Shown here one piece after another: positions 10,366 through 18,617 of a DNA stretch of 64,000 nt. The position numbers and the translations under genes were made by a program. The notes beneath the pieces are model-generated. The model saw only the letters and a list, made by a program, of their open reading frames with translations. It was not told the DNA's origin and searched no databases. Source of the DNA: Sphingobium subterraneum (GTDB taxonomy: Bacteria; Pseudomonadota; Alphaproteobacteria; Sphingomonadales; Sphingomonadaceae); contig NZ_JACIJP010000001.1 of NCBI RefSeq assembly GCF_014199435.1, positions 930,001 through 994,000 on the forward strand, given 5' to 3'. Within the stretch, counting starts at the first letter, position 1. Every line of letters begins with the position of its first letter.

Positions 10366-11077
10366 GGGCGATCATCGATTCCACGACCGGAATGGCTTGC
10401 GGCGTCCCCACATCGAACCACAGCCCCTGATGCGATGCGCCGAACAGCCGCCCCGCCTCGATCGCGCGGTTCCAGAAGACGTTGGTTGAGAACACGTCCC
10501 CCGGCGGATCGCGCAACAGGCGCGGCGACATGATTTGGACGCCGGTGAACACGAAAGGCGCAATATGCGAGGGCTTGCGTCGGCTCAGTCGTCCCTGCGG
10601 ATCCATGTGGAAATCGCCCGGACCGCTGTGGCAGGTCGCGCGGGCATTGGGTACCACCAGCAGCAGCGCGTCCATCCTTTGGTCATCCCACAGCTCCGCC
10701 AACATCGCGATCGTGTCGCGCGGGCCATCGATCCAGAGATTGTCGCTGTTGGCGCACAGGAAGGGTGCGTCGCCCAGCAGCGGCGCAGCTTTCATCAATC
10801 CTCCACCGGTTTCGAGCAACGCGTCCCGCTCGTCCGAAATGATGATCTCCATTGCCGACCGCCGAGCTTTGACGTGCGCGATCACCGTGTCCGCCAGATA
10901 ATGGACGTTGACGATCGTCCGCCGGATGCCGGCCGCTTCCAAGCGGTCCAGCGCATGATCCATCAACGGCTGACCCGCCACCCTGACGAGCGGCTTGGGG
11001 CGAGTGGCGGTGAGCGGGCGCATACGCTTTCCCAGCCCCGCCGCCATCAGCATGGCTGTGTCGAGTGTGGTGCTCAT
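10358..11077 (-). CDS. murU: Sugar-1-phosphate nucleotidyltransferase, probable MurU
   Basis: A 239-aa NTP-transferase with the N-terminal signature AAGLGKRMRPLTATRPKPL (about residues 12-30), which binds NTP and Mg2+. Beside an AmgK-like kinase it most likely makes UDP-MurNAc from MurNAc-1-phosphate. This is the AmgK-MurU peptidoglycan-recycling bypass known from Pseudomonas putida and Caulobacter, which sidesteps the fosfomycin target MurA. The enzyme assignment rests on family and context; other hexose-1-phosphates are possible. It overlaps both neighbours by a few bases. Confidence 0.82.
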   Translation of the reverse strand: MSTTLDTAMLMAAGLGKRMRPLTATRPKPLVRVAGQPLMDHALDRLEAAGIRRTIVNVHYLADTVIAHVKARRSAMEIIISDERDALLETGGGLMKAAPLLGDAPFLCANSDNLWIDGPRDTIAMLAELWDDQRMDALLLVVPNARATCHSGPGDFHMDPQGRLSRRKPSHIAPFVFTGVQIMSPRLLRDPPGDVFSTNVFWNRAIEAGRLFGASHQGLWFDVGTPQAIPVVESMIAHG

Positions 11078-12063
11078 GCAGGGACGAAGGCGGCGAGCGC
11101 CTGGTGACGATGTTCCGCGTTGATATTGGCGTCAAACCAGTCTGCGACAGGGCCAAGCGCGGGGTGCGCCAGATCGCGTTCCAGCAGATCCCACATGCGC
11201 GGCAGAAAGGAGAGGTAGCGCGGCTTGCCGTCCCGCTTCCACAGCCGAGTAAAGATACCGATGATCTTGGCGTTGCGCTGGGCGCCGAGCACCGCGTAGG
11301 CGGCGTCGAACTGCCCGCGGGGCGCAGCGAGCTGCTTGTAAAGCGCGAGCATCTCCGCCTCCAGCTCGGGCGAAACATCGCGGCGCGCGTCCTGCAACAG
11401 CGAAACGAGATCATAGGCCGGATGCCCGACCAGCGCGTCCTGAAAATCGAGCAGACCAAGGTTGAGCGCATCATCGCGCCCGTCGATCAGCATGATGTTC
11501 TCGGCATGATAATCGCGCAGCACGGTTACACGCGGGGCATCATCCCGCTCGACCACCGGCAGCACGGCGTCCCATGCCGCGCCATAGCCCAGCTCATCCA
11601 CCGGCAGACCGATCGCCGGACAGTACCATTCGGTCAGCAACCCCGCTTCCCGCTGATATACAGCCCGGTCATAGGGCGGCGCGTCAACCGGCGGCAGTTT
11701 GTGCAAACGGGCAAGCAGGCTCACCGCGCGGGTGTAGACGGCATGTTCCTCCTCGGGGGCAGCCTCACAGTGCTCACGCACGCGGGCATCGCCGAAGTCC
11801 TCCAGCAGCACCAGCCCATGCTCCAGATCCCGACCGATGATCGCGGGGGCGGCAAAACCCTGCGCGCCCAGATGCTCGGCGATGGAAAGGAACGGGCGCG
11901 GATCTTCGTGCGGCGGGGGGGCGTCCATCAAAACCGCGCGGCGCGCGCCGTCGATGACCCGGAAATAGCGCCGGAAGGACGCATCGCCCGCCAGCGGTAC
12001 GACCATGGCGTCTCCCCAGCCCAGTCGCGCGAGGAAAGGCTGTGCCGCTGCGGGCGGAATCAT
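11074..12063 (-). CDS. amgK: Aminoglycoside-phosphotransferase-fold sugar kinase, probable AmgK
   Basis: About 329 aa with an APH-type kinase fold. The catalytic loop reads LRDYHAENIM and the metal-binding motif LLDFQDA follows. AmgK phosphorylates the anomeric hydroxyl of MurNAc or GlcNAc recovered from the wall, feeding the nucleotidyltransferase encoded next. I chose the ATG that overlaps the tsaE stop (ATGA). Another ATG four codons upstream is possible, and the reading frame stays open further back into tsaE. Its stop overlaps the murU start in the same way. Confidence 0.82.
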   Translation of the reverse strand: MIPPAAAQPFLARLGWGDAMVVPLAGDASFRRYFRVIDGARRAVLMDAPPPHEDPRPFLSIAEHLGAQGFAAPAIIGRDLEHGLVLLEDFGDARVREHCEAAPEEEHAVYTRAVSLLARLHKLPPVDAPPYDRAVYQREAGLLTEWYCPAIGLPVDELGYGAAWDAVLPVVERDDAPRVTVLRDYHAENIMLIDGRDDALNLGLLDFQDALVGHPAYDLVSLLQDARRDVSPELEAEMLALYKQLAAPRGQFDAAYAVLGAQRNAKIIGIFTRLWKRDGKPRYLSFLPRMWDLLERDLAHPALGPVADWFDANINAEHRHQALAAFVPA

Positions 12064-12512
12064 GTCAGTGACCATCTGCCCTTCCAAGCTGGCGGAACAT
12101 GGGCTGTCAAGCGTCGCGATCCATCCTCGTCCACCGCAATGTCGATCAGCAGGGCATCGGGCCACAGCCGCTCCCCCAGACGGTCCGGCCATTCGATGAC
12201 CAGCGCGCCGTCCGACAAATAATCGTCGAGGCCCAGTTCCTCCGCCTGATCCGGCCCGTCGAGCCGATACAGATCGACATGGGTGAGTGAAAGACGGACC
12301 TCAGGCGGCGCATAGGGCTGGACAATGGCAAATGTCGGGCTGGGGGCTTCTTCCTCCAACCCCAAAGCGCTCAGCAGTCCGCGCGTGAGCGTCGTCTTGC
12401 CCGCCCCCAATCCGCCGCGCAGGGCTATGATGTCGCCAGCCGCGAGAACGGCGGCAAGCGATGCGCCGATGCCGATCAACTCCGCCTCCCCCACCCCGGA
12501 GCGTTCATCCAC
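12060..12512 (-). CDS. tsaE: tRNA threonylcarbamoyladenosine biosynthesis ATPase TsaE
   Basis: A 150-aa P-loop protein (LRGGLGAGKTTLTRG) that works with TsaB and TsaD to make the essential t6A37 tRNA modification. The frame is open to 12557, but I chose GTG at 12512. It has a GGAGG eight bases upstream, gives the usual family length, and slightly overlaps the kinase stop. The C-terminal LVIEWPDRLGE motif is typical. TsaB is encoded separately at 50229. Confidence 0.92.
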   Translation of the reverse strand: MDERSGVGEAELIGIGASLAAVLAAGDIIALRGGLGAGKTTLTRGLLSALGLEEEAPSPTFAIVQPYAPPEVRLSLTHVDLYRLDGPDQAEELGLDDYLSDGALVIEWPDRLGERLWPDALLIDIAVDEDGSRRLTAHVPPAWKGRWSLT

Positions 12513-14976
12513 GCGCAGCGCCTCCCGTGGGCAACTCCGCGCGGGGCAAATCACCACGGGGAAGCTCCATGGTCAGCATCGTCCCCTGCCCCACTTCCGA
12601 CACGAGAGTGAGCTTGCCGCCATGCGCTTCAACAAGTTGCTTTGCGAGCGGCAGGCCGAGACCGATCGTCTCGCTCCGCTTCCTCTCCGCGATATGGCTG
12701 AACCGGTCGAATGCCCGTGCCTGCGCCCGCGCATCCATGCCGGGGCCGTTATCCGAAACGATGAGGCGGGCCGACTGCACCTGCCCGTCACCATGGATAA
12801 GGATGCGCCCCCCTGCGGGCAGATATTCGACCGCATTGTCGAGCAGGCGGTCGATCGCCTGCCCGATGCGGCGCGCGTCGCCCATCACCCGGCCGATCGA
12901 CTGCTTGATGTCGACCACGACCTCGATCTTCTTCTCAGCGGCCGCCGCCACGCAACGCCCGGCGCAGTCCCGCGCCACCGCCGCGAGATCGACCGGCGCG
13001 CGCTCGAGCGGCAATGTTCCCGCCTCGCCCTGGGTCAGGTCGAGCACCGTATCGATCATCTGCGAAAGCTTCTCAGTGCTCGTCATGATCGCGTCGACAT
13101 ATTCGCGCGCTGTTGTCGGCAGCTTGCCCGCATAGCCGGCCTTCATCATCTCTGCGAAACCGGCAATCGAGGTTAGCGGCGTGCGCAGATCATAGCTCAT
13201 ATTGGCAAGGAACGCGGTCTTGACCTTGTCGGCCTGCTCCAGCGCCTCATTCTGCTCACGCAGGACGCTCTCGATACGGCGGCTGTCGGTGACGTCGAGC
13301 ATCGTGAAGAGGGCATTGCCATCAGGCAGCGGGATGGCGGCGAAATCGAACGTACGCCCGTCCGCGAAAATCACGCGGCCGTTGCGCTGCTTGCGTTCGA
13401 CCGTAGCGGAGCGGACAAGTTCGCGCACCACGCTCGCCTGCGGCGGCTTGGCGAGGCGGGCGGCGTTGCTATTCATGAACTCGTCGATGCGCGGATGCGC
13501 GGCAAGCGCCGCTTCGTCCAGATCCCATATCTTGCGAAAACGGTTGTTCCACAAATGCAGACGCCCGTCCGCCGCGAACACACCAATCCCCTCGAACAAG
13601 CTATCAAAGGTTGCGGTGCGCACGCGCAGCAGCGTGTCGCGCGCACTGGACAGCTGGACCTGCTCGGTGCGATCCTCGAAGATCATCAGCAGTCCGCCAT
13701 CGGGCAAAGGCTGCGCAAAGACACGCAGATGCGTCCCGTCGGCCAGCAGCCAGTTTTCCTCGCGGGGATCGGACGAAAGGAACCAGTCCCGCCGCTCCGC
13801 GCGCCAGGCCGGGAAATCCCGATGCTCGGGGATGCGTCCGGCTTCCCGCATCCGGTCGAGCACCCGCTCGAACGGCGGCTCGCCCACCAGATGATCGGGA
13901 TCAAGCGCGAACAGGCTGATGAATGGTTGATTCCAAAAGGTCAGCGAGCGGTCGCGGCCGAACTGCGCGACACCGGCGGACAGGCGGTCCAGCATGTCAC
14001 GCTGCGTCGCCATGATCCGCGTCTGCTCGGCGCGGGCACTCTCCAGTTCCTGCCGGTCGATGGCGAATCCCGCGACGCCACTTTCTCCGGGCAAGGGCAC
14101 CTCGAACACTTCCAGCATGCGCCGCTCGCCGTGCAGCGTGGCGGGACCGACACGGGTACGGGGACGGCCCTCCGCCATGATCGACAGCGCAGCCTGCTGC
14201 GGAGTGATGCCGTCAATCGGTTCGACCAGCTCAATCGCGTCGTTGATCACCTGTGCGGCGTCCTCCGCTTCTACGGCCCGCACATAGGCACTATTGACGA
14301 GCGAGAGGCGTGCGTCGCGCGTACGGTGCCACATCGGCAACGGGGCCACCTCGATCAGACCCGACAGCGCCTCCAGCGCATCGTGGTAATTGGCGCATTG
14401 CTGTTCGAGCTGCTCGATGCGGGCCTGGGTTTCCGTCGCATCGAAAATCCAGACAATGACACCCCCTGCGTTGGCGAGTTCAGGACCGGCGGGTGCTCCT
14501 CGTACCAGCAACGATCGGCTCGACCCTACCGCCTGCACGGCGCGCACGAACCCGCGCGACGCGCGCTGCGCAGCGGCGATATCTGCGGCCAGCGCCTCGC
14601 CATCCGACGGGCGCAGTCCACCATCAATGGCCGTCAGTTCCGAAATATATTGCGGCGAGGTTTCGCGCCCCAGCCAGCTCGCCAGTCGGGCGGGCGCCTC
14701 GATCCGGCCGTCGGGACGAATCAGCACGGGGATGGCAGGCGCCGACTGGAGCAGATTCGCCAGCCGGTCCCCCTGCCCCTTTGCATGCTGCGCGGCCCGG
14801 CGCATGGCAAGGCCGCTCTGTACTGCCCAGACACCCGCACCCAGCCAGATCGCGGCAAGCGCCCCCAGCAGAACCATGGCTATGGGAGACAGAGCAATCA
14901 CCGCCGCATCCACCCCGTCATGCCCAGAATTTGATCGTTCATGACTGCCGACTAAACCAAAGTCGGACCGGCGCAA
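12505..14976 (-). CDS. DivL-like PAS sensor kinase homologue with Tyr in place of the phospho-accepting His
   Basis: An 823-aa membrane protein with one hydrophobic segment (about residues 25-55), several PAS-like regions, then dimerisation and HATPase domains. The H-box reads MSYDLRTPLTSIAGF: the normal His is Tyr595 (codon TAT at 13192-13194). The N box (LLDNAVEY, near 710), G1 (DNGPGMD, near 740) and G2 (GLGLPLAK, near 770) are present. In Caulobacter, DivL also has Tyr here and acts as an allosteric regulator of CckA in the CtrA cell-cycle pathway; a similar role is inferred. It is the first gene of the tsaE-amgK-murU-addB-addA run and overlaps tsaE. Confidence 0.88.
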   Translation of the reverse strand: MRRSDFGLVGSHERSNSGHDGVDAAVIALSPIAMVLLGALAAIWLGAGVWAVQSGLAMRRAAQHAKGQGDRLANLLQSAPAIPVLIRPDGRIEAPARLASWLGRETSPQYISELTAIDGGLRPSDGEALAADIAAAQRASRGFVRAVQAVGSSRSLLVRGAPAGPELANAGGVIVWIFDATETQARIEQLEQQCANYHDALEALSGLIEVAPLPMWHRTRDARLSLVNSAYVRAVEAEDAAQVINDAIELVEPIDGITPQQAALSIMAEGRPRTRVGPATLHGERRMLEVFEVPLPGESGVAGFAIDRQELESARAEQTRIMATQRDMLDRLSAGVAQFGRDRSLTFWNQPFISLFALDPDHLVGEPPFERVLDRMREAGRIPEHRDFPAWRAERRDWFLSSDPREENWLLADGTHLRVFAQPLPDGGLLMIFEDRTEQVQLSSARDTLLRVRTATFDSLFEGIGVFAADGRLHLWNNRFRKIWDLDEAALAAHPRIDEFMNSNAARLAKPPQASVVRELVRSATVERKQRNGRVIFADGRTFDFAAIPLPDGNALFTMLDVTDSRRIESVLREQNEALEQADKVKTAFLANMSYDLRTPLTSIAGFAEMMKAGYAGKLPTTAREYVDAIMTSTEKLSQMIDTVLDLTQGEAGTLPLERAPVDLAAVARDCAGRCVAAAAEKKIEVVVDIKQSIGRVMGDARRIGQAIDRLLDNAVEYLPAGGRILIHGDGQVQSARLIVSDNGPGMDARAQARAFDRFSHIAERKRSETIGLGLPLAKQLVEAHGGKLTLVSEVGQGTMLTMELPRGDLPRAELPTGGAARG

Positions 14977-15053
14977 AGCATCTGCGTCTGAACCGACGTG
15001 AAAAAGGGGCAGATGACCAGCACCCGCCCCTTTTCGATGGCCCTCACATCAGT

Positions 15054-15130
15054 CCGTTCGGGCTGAGCCTGTCGAAGCCCTGTTCTGCCCTTCCAGAAGA
15101 ATGGCCCTTCGACAAGCTCAGGGCGAACGG
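15054..15130. repeat. Sphingomonad-type palindromic repeat, copy 1
   Basis: Two 24-base arms, the left starting CCGTTCGGGCTGAGCC and the right ending CTCAGGGCGAACGG, are near-perfect reverse complements around a loop of about 29 bases. Related copies lie at 44617-44695 and 57056-57136. It sits 21 bases beyond the ahcY stop, so the RNA hairpin may end the ahcY transcript and insulate the kinase operon. Confidence 0.85.
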
Positions 15131-15150
15131 AATTGAGACTTTGCGTGATC

Positions 15151-16560
15151 TTAATACCGATAATGATCGGGCTTGAACGGGCCACTCTCGCTGACGCCGA
15201 TATAGGCCGCTTGCTTCGGGCTCAGCTTCGAGAGCTTCACGCCCAGCTTTTCGAGATGCAGCGCCGCGACTTTTTCGTCCAGGTGCTTGGGCAGCACATA
15301 GACGCGGTTCTCATAATCGCTGGACTTGGTCCACAATTCGATCTGCGCCAGCACCTGATTGGTGAAGCTCGATGACATGACGAAGCTCGGGTGGCCAGTC
15401 GCGCAGCCCAGATTCACGAGGCGGCCCTTGGCGAGCACGATAATCTGCTTTCCATCCGGAAATTCAACCAGATCGGTGCCCGGCTTTACTTCCGTCCACT
15501 TGTAGTTGCTGAGCGCCGAGATCTGGATCTCGCTGTCGAAGTGCCCGATGTTGCTGACGATCGCCATCGGCTTCATCGCCTTCATATGCTCGGCGGTAAT
15601 GACGTCCTCATTGCCCGTCGCTGTCACGAAGATGTCGCAGCGGGTGACGGCTTCTTCCATCGTTACGACTTCATAGCCTTCCATTGCCGCCTGCAGCGCA
15701 CAGATGGGGTCAACCTCTGTTACCATGACGCGTGCGCCGCCCTGGCGCAGCGAAGCCGCCGAACCCTTGCCGACGTCGCCGAAGCCCGCAACGCACGCTA
15801 CCTTGCCGGCCAGCATCACGTCGGTCGCGCGGCGGATCGCGTCGACCAGCGATTCCTTGCAGCCATAGAGATTGTCGAACTTGCTCTTCGTCACACTGTC
15901 GTTGACGTTGATCGCCGGGAACGGCAGTTCGCCCTTCTTGGCAATTTCATAGAGGCGGTGCACGCCCGTGGTCGTCTCTTCCGAAACGCCCTTGATGTTT
16001 TGCACGCTCTTGGTGAGATAACCGGGACGCGTGGCAACGAACGCCTTCAGCGCGCGCTGGAACTCATGCTCTTCCTCATTGCCCGGTTCGGGCAGGGTGG
16101 CGCCCGCCTCGATCTTCGCGCCCCACAGTGCGAACATGGTCGCGTCGCCGCCATCGTCGAGGATGATGTTGCAGGTTTCGTCGCCCCAATCGAAGATGCG
16201 GCCGACATAGTCCCAATAATCCGCCAGGCTCTCACCCTTGATCGCGAACACCGGCACGCCCGACGCGGCAATGGCGGCGGCGGCGTGGTCCTGCGTCGAG
16301 AAGATGTTGCAGGTCGCCCAGCGCACATCGGCACCCAGCGCGACCAGCGTCTCGATCAACACGGCGGTCTGGATCGTCATGTGCAGCGATCCGGTAATGC
16401 GCGCGCCCTTTAGCGGCTGCGAAGCCCCGAATTCCTGACGCAGCGCCATGAGGCCCGGCATTTCGGTTTCGGCAATCGCGATCTCGGCGCGGCCATAATC
16501 GGCAAGGCCGATGTCGGCGATGACATAATCTTTGGTATCGACAGCGGGGGCAGTGGCCAC
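15151..16560 (-). CDS. ahcY: Adenosylhomocysteinase
   Basis: Hydrolyses S-adenosylhomocysteine to homocysteine and adenosine, keeping methyltransferases free of product inhibition. The NAD-binding motif [10 protein letters not shown], the [10 protein letters not shown] substrate region and the C-terminal KPDHYRY are all present. The frame is open to 16644, but I favour GTG at 16560 (protein about 469 aa, beginning [12 protein letters not shown]), because AGGAG lies seven bases upstream. The ATG two codons earlier is too close to that site. A candidate operator lies about 110 bp upstream. Confidence 0.96.
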   Translation of the reverse strand: MATAPAVDTKDYVIADIGLADYGRAEIAIAETEMPGLMALRQEFGASQPLKGARITGSLHMTIQTAVLIETLVALGADVRWATCNIFSTQDHAAAAIAASGVPVFAIKGESLADYWDYVGRIFDWGDETCNIILDDGGDATMFALWGAKIEAGATLPEPGNEEEHEFQRALKAFVATRPGYLTKSVQNIKGVSEETTTGVHRLYEIAKKGELPFPAINVNDSVTKSKFDNLYGCKESLVDAIRRATDVMLAGKVACVAGFGDVGKGSAASLRQGGARVMVTEVDPICALQAAMEGYEVVTMEEAVTRCDIFVTATGNEDVITAEHMKAMKPMAIVSNIGHFDSEIQISALSNYKWTEVKPGTDLVEFPDGKQIIVLAKGRLVNLGCATGHPSFVMSSSFTNQVLAQIELWTKSSDYENRVYVLPKHLDEKVAALHLEKLGVKLSKLSPKQAAYIGVSESGPFKPDHYRY

Positions 16561-16670
16561 GCGCATTCTCCTGCTTTGGATGAACCGGGCCGACCGCGCC
16601 CCGTCTCCGGGAACACGGGCGGCATGATGGCTCGCCCATAGCAATCGATGGTCTGTCGATCAAGGCAATA

Positions 16671-16684
16671 TAAAGTTTTCTTTA
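16671..16684. promoter_or_regulatory. Candidate operator upstream of ahcY
   Basis: A perfect inverted repeat TAAAG-TTTT-CTTTA in an AT-rich patch, overlapping a TATATT-like -10 on the ahcY strand. AAAG-N4-CTTT boxes of this form have been linked to ArsR-type S-adenosylhomocysteine regulators (SahR) in alphaproteobacteria as I recall; the assignment is inference. No regulator gene is in the window. Confidence 0.4.
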
Positions 16685-16715
16685 AATAGATTCGGCTGCA
16701 CCCTGCCGCAGGTCA

Positions 16716-17219
16716 TCACTTCCCCGCCTGCATTGCCACGGTCACGCCACAACGGTCACCCGGAACGCGCGGGGCGGACCCTGCCATCGCGGCAAGCTGC
16801 GCCACCGCCTCGGTCGTCGCGGGGGACGCCACTGCCGCGTCGACCACAGAGGCGAAGTCACGGCAATTCATGCCCGCCATACCGCCGCCATAGCTGTTGG
16901 CGATTTTCGTCATATAGTCGTCATAGGCCCCCAGCGCCCGCGCCGCGCCCACCGTCTGCGCGAACTGGCCGCGCAGGGTTTCGTTGGCAGCGATCAGCAA
17001 TTGGCGCTTGCCGCGGATGAACTGGTTATACGGCTCGCTGAAATCGACGCCGGTGATCCGGCACCGCAGGGTCGACACCATCATCATCGTTTCGAAATCA
17101 CGGATCTGTGCTGCCCGGTACGCCGCGTCCGTCCAGCAACTCGCCGCCATGGCCGGAGCCGCCGACATCATCCCCACCAACGCCGCAACGGTGGCGGCGC
17201 TCTTCGCAATCCATTTCAT
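16716..17219 (-). CDS. Secreted protein of unknown function, 167 aa
   Basis: The N-terminus is a clear signal peptide (MKWIAKSAATVAALVG, cleaved near AMA-AS), so the mature part of about 142 aa should be periplasmic or secreted. The mature protein is mainly helical with four cysteines (ASCWTD, LRCRIT, GMNCRD, GDRCGV), suggesting two disulfides. I do not recognise a named domain. It is transcribed toward ahcY and starts directly after a leader hairpin that pairs with its Shine-Dalgarno, so translation may be controlled by RNA structure. Confidence 0.8.
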   Translation of the reverse strand: MKWIAKSAATVAALVGMMSAAPAMAASCWTDAAYRAAQIRDFETMMMVSTLRCRITGVDFSEPYNQFIRGKRQLLIAANETLRGQFAQTVGAARALGAYDDYMTKIANSYGGGMAGMNCRDFASVVDAAVASPATTEAVAQLAAMAGSAPRVPGDRCGVTVAMQAGK

Positions 17220-17224
17220 GGTAA

Positions 17225-17279
17225 ACCCCTCAGCAATTCCACTGAAAGCAGAAGTGCCCGAGTGGAATTAAACCGGGGT
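17225..17279 (-). promoter_or_regulatory. Leader hairpin pairing with the Shine-Dalgarno of the secreted-protein gene
   Basis: On the minus strand the leader can fold with ACCCC pairing GGGGT and AAUUCCACU pairing AGUGGAAUU, separated by a symmetric 5x5 internal loop and closed by a 17-base loop. The GGGG of the GAGGGG ribosome site, seven bases before the ATG, is in the outer stem. This geometry suits an RNA thermometer or other translational switch. The same DNA could instead be a protein operator. Confidence 0.5.
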
Positions 17280-17362
17280 GATTGAATATCGTAAAGCGAA
17301 ATTTAGGGTGGACTGTTCACGACGCATTTTGTCGCAGTTTTCCGTGCGTGAGGATCCCAAAG

Positions 17363-17941
17363 TCAGGCCATGCCGCTCGTTCCCGCCAGCAATCTTGCGT
17401 CGACGCCGCTCGCCGCGAATGCCTCCGCCCAGCGGGACTGCGCGGGTATCGCCAGCACATCGGGTGTGAAGGCATCACCCAGGAACCAGCCGTGGCGCTT
17501 CATCTCCGATTCCAATTGCCCGGCATCCCACCCGGCATAGCCCAGCGACACGAGATAGCGTTCCGGTCCGCGCCGCTCGGCGATGGCGCGCAGCACATCC
17601 AGCGATCCGGAGAGACCCCAATGCGCGTTAACCTGCATGGCGTCCTGCCCGCCCCAATCAAGGCTGTGGAGGACAAAGCCCCGCTGCGGATCGACGGGTC
17701 CGCCGCGCAGCACCGGCACCGACTCCAGACCTTCCCCGTCGATATCGAGATTGGCCAGCAGGTCGCGCAGGCTCAGTCCGGCGATGACCTTGCCGATATC
17801 GATGCCTAGCGCGCCATGCTCGTCATGCACGCACAGCGCGATCGCCGCCTGGTCGAATTCCGGCGAGCCGATGCCCGGCATCGCGAGCAGCATCCGTCCG
17901 GCGAAAAAGCGAGGCGAAAGGTTTTCGGCGAATTGGCCCAT
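17363..17941 (-). CDS. YqgE/AlgH family protein
   Basis: A 192-aa protein of the UPF0301 family. Family signatures are the N-terminal FFAGRMLLAMPGI, GGPVDPQRGFVLHS in the middle and YLVSLGYAGWDAGQLE after it. AlgH was named for an effect on alginate regulation in Pseudomonas, but its biochemical role is unknown. The frame is open to 17980; I chose ATG 17941 because it puts the family N-terminus at the right distance and the extra residues look non-conserved. It is divergent from the peroxiredoxin gene. Confidence 0.9.
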   Translation of the reverse strand: MGQFAENLSPRFFAGRMLLAMPGIGSPEFDQAAIALCVHDEHGALGIDIGKVIAGLSLRDLLANLDIDGEGLESVPVLRGGPVDPQRGFVLHSLDWGGQDAMQVNAHWGLSGSLDVLRAIAERRGPERYLVSLGYAGWDAGQLESEMKRHGWFLGDAFTPDVLAIPAQSRWAEAFAASGVDARLLAGTSGMA

Positions 17942-18134
17942 GCGACCACGATACGCCCCCGCAGCGCGCCCGGCAACCAAGGGAACGACGCCCTACCCCA
18001 CGGATGCATCATCACGACATAAAACTTGTGCGACCGGTTGAATTGGCGATAGGAAAACCCGACTTCCCGTCCACTGATCCACAGGCATGCACCGGCGGAC
18101 AGTTCCGATTTTTCACTCTTCGAGGAGACAGACC

Positions 18135-18617
18135 ATGACCATTGCCAAGGGCGACAAGATCCCCAGCACCACCTTCGTCACAATGACCGAAAACGGTCCC
18201 GATCAGGTGTCGAGTGACGAGTTCTTCAAGGGCAAGAAAGTGGCACTTTTCTCGGTTCCTGGCGCGTTCACCCCGACGTGCTCCGCCAAGCATCTTCCCG
18301 GCTTCATCGACAAGGCTGACGAACTGAAGGCCAAGGGCGTCGATGTGATTGCGGGGACCGCCGTCAATGACGCATTCGTGATGGGAGCCTGGGGCAAGGC
18401 GGCCGGAGCCGATGGCAAGATCACGCTGCTTGCGGATGGCAATGGCGATTTCGCCAAGGCGGTGGGTCTTGAGATGGACGGCAGCAAGTTCGGCATGGGA
18501 ACGCGCGGCCAGCGCTTCTCGATGATCGTCAACGACGGCGTGGTTGAGGAACTGAACGTCGAAGCCCCCGGCGAGTTCAAGGTATCTTCGGCAGAATATC
18601 TGCTCGAACAGCTTTAA
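18135..18617 (+). CDS. Peroxiredoxin, Prx5/AhpC-TSA type
   Basis: A 160-aa thiol peroxidase with the active-site motif PGAFTPTCS; Cys49 is the peroxidatic residue and no other Cys exists, so it must be recycled by glutathione/glutaredoxin or thioredoxin rather than through an internal disulfide. It reduces H2O2 and organic peroxides in the cytosol. GAGGAG eight bases before the ATG at 18135 fixes the start; the frame itself opens earlier. A strong hairpin lies 20 bases past the stop, inside the end of the convergent hydrolase gene. Confidence 0.94.
   Translation: MTIAKGDKIPSTTFVTMTENGPDQVSSDEFFKGKKVALFSVPGAFTPTCSAKHLPGFIDKADELKAKGVDVIAGTAVNDAFVMGAWGKAAGADGKITLLADGNGDFAKAVGLEMDGSKFGMGTRGQRFSMIVNDGVVEELNVEAPGEFKVSSAEYLLEQL

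Noticed and set aside
16567..16715. SAM or SAH riboswitch upstream of ahcY
   Set aside because: I could not find the conserved core of SAM-II, SAM/SAH or SAH aptamers; only a short DNA palindrome is visible.
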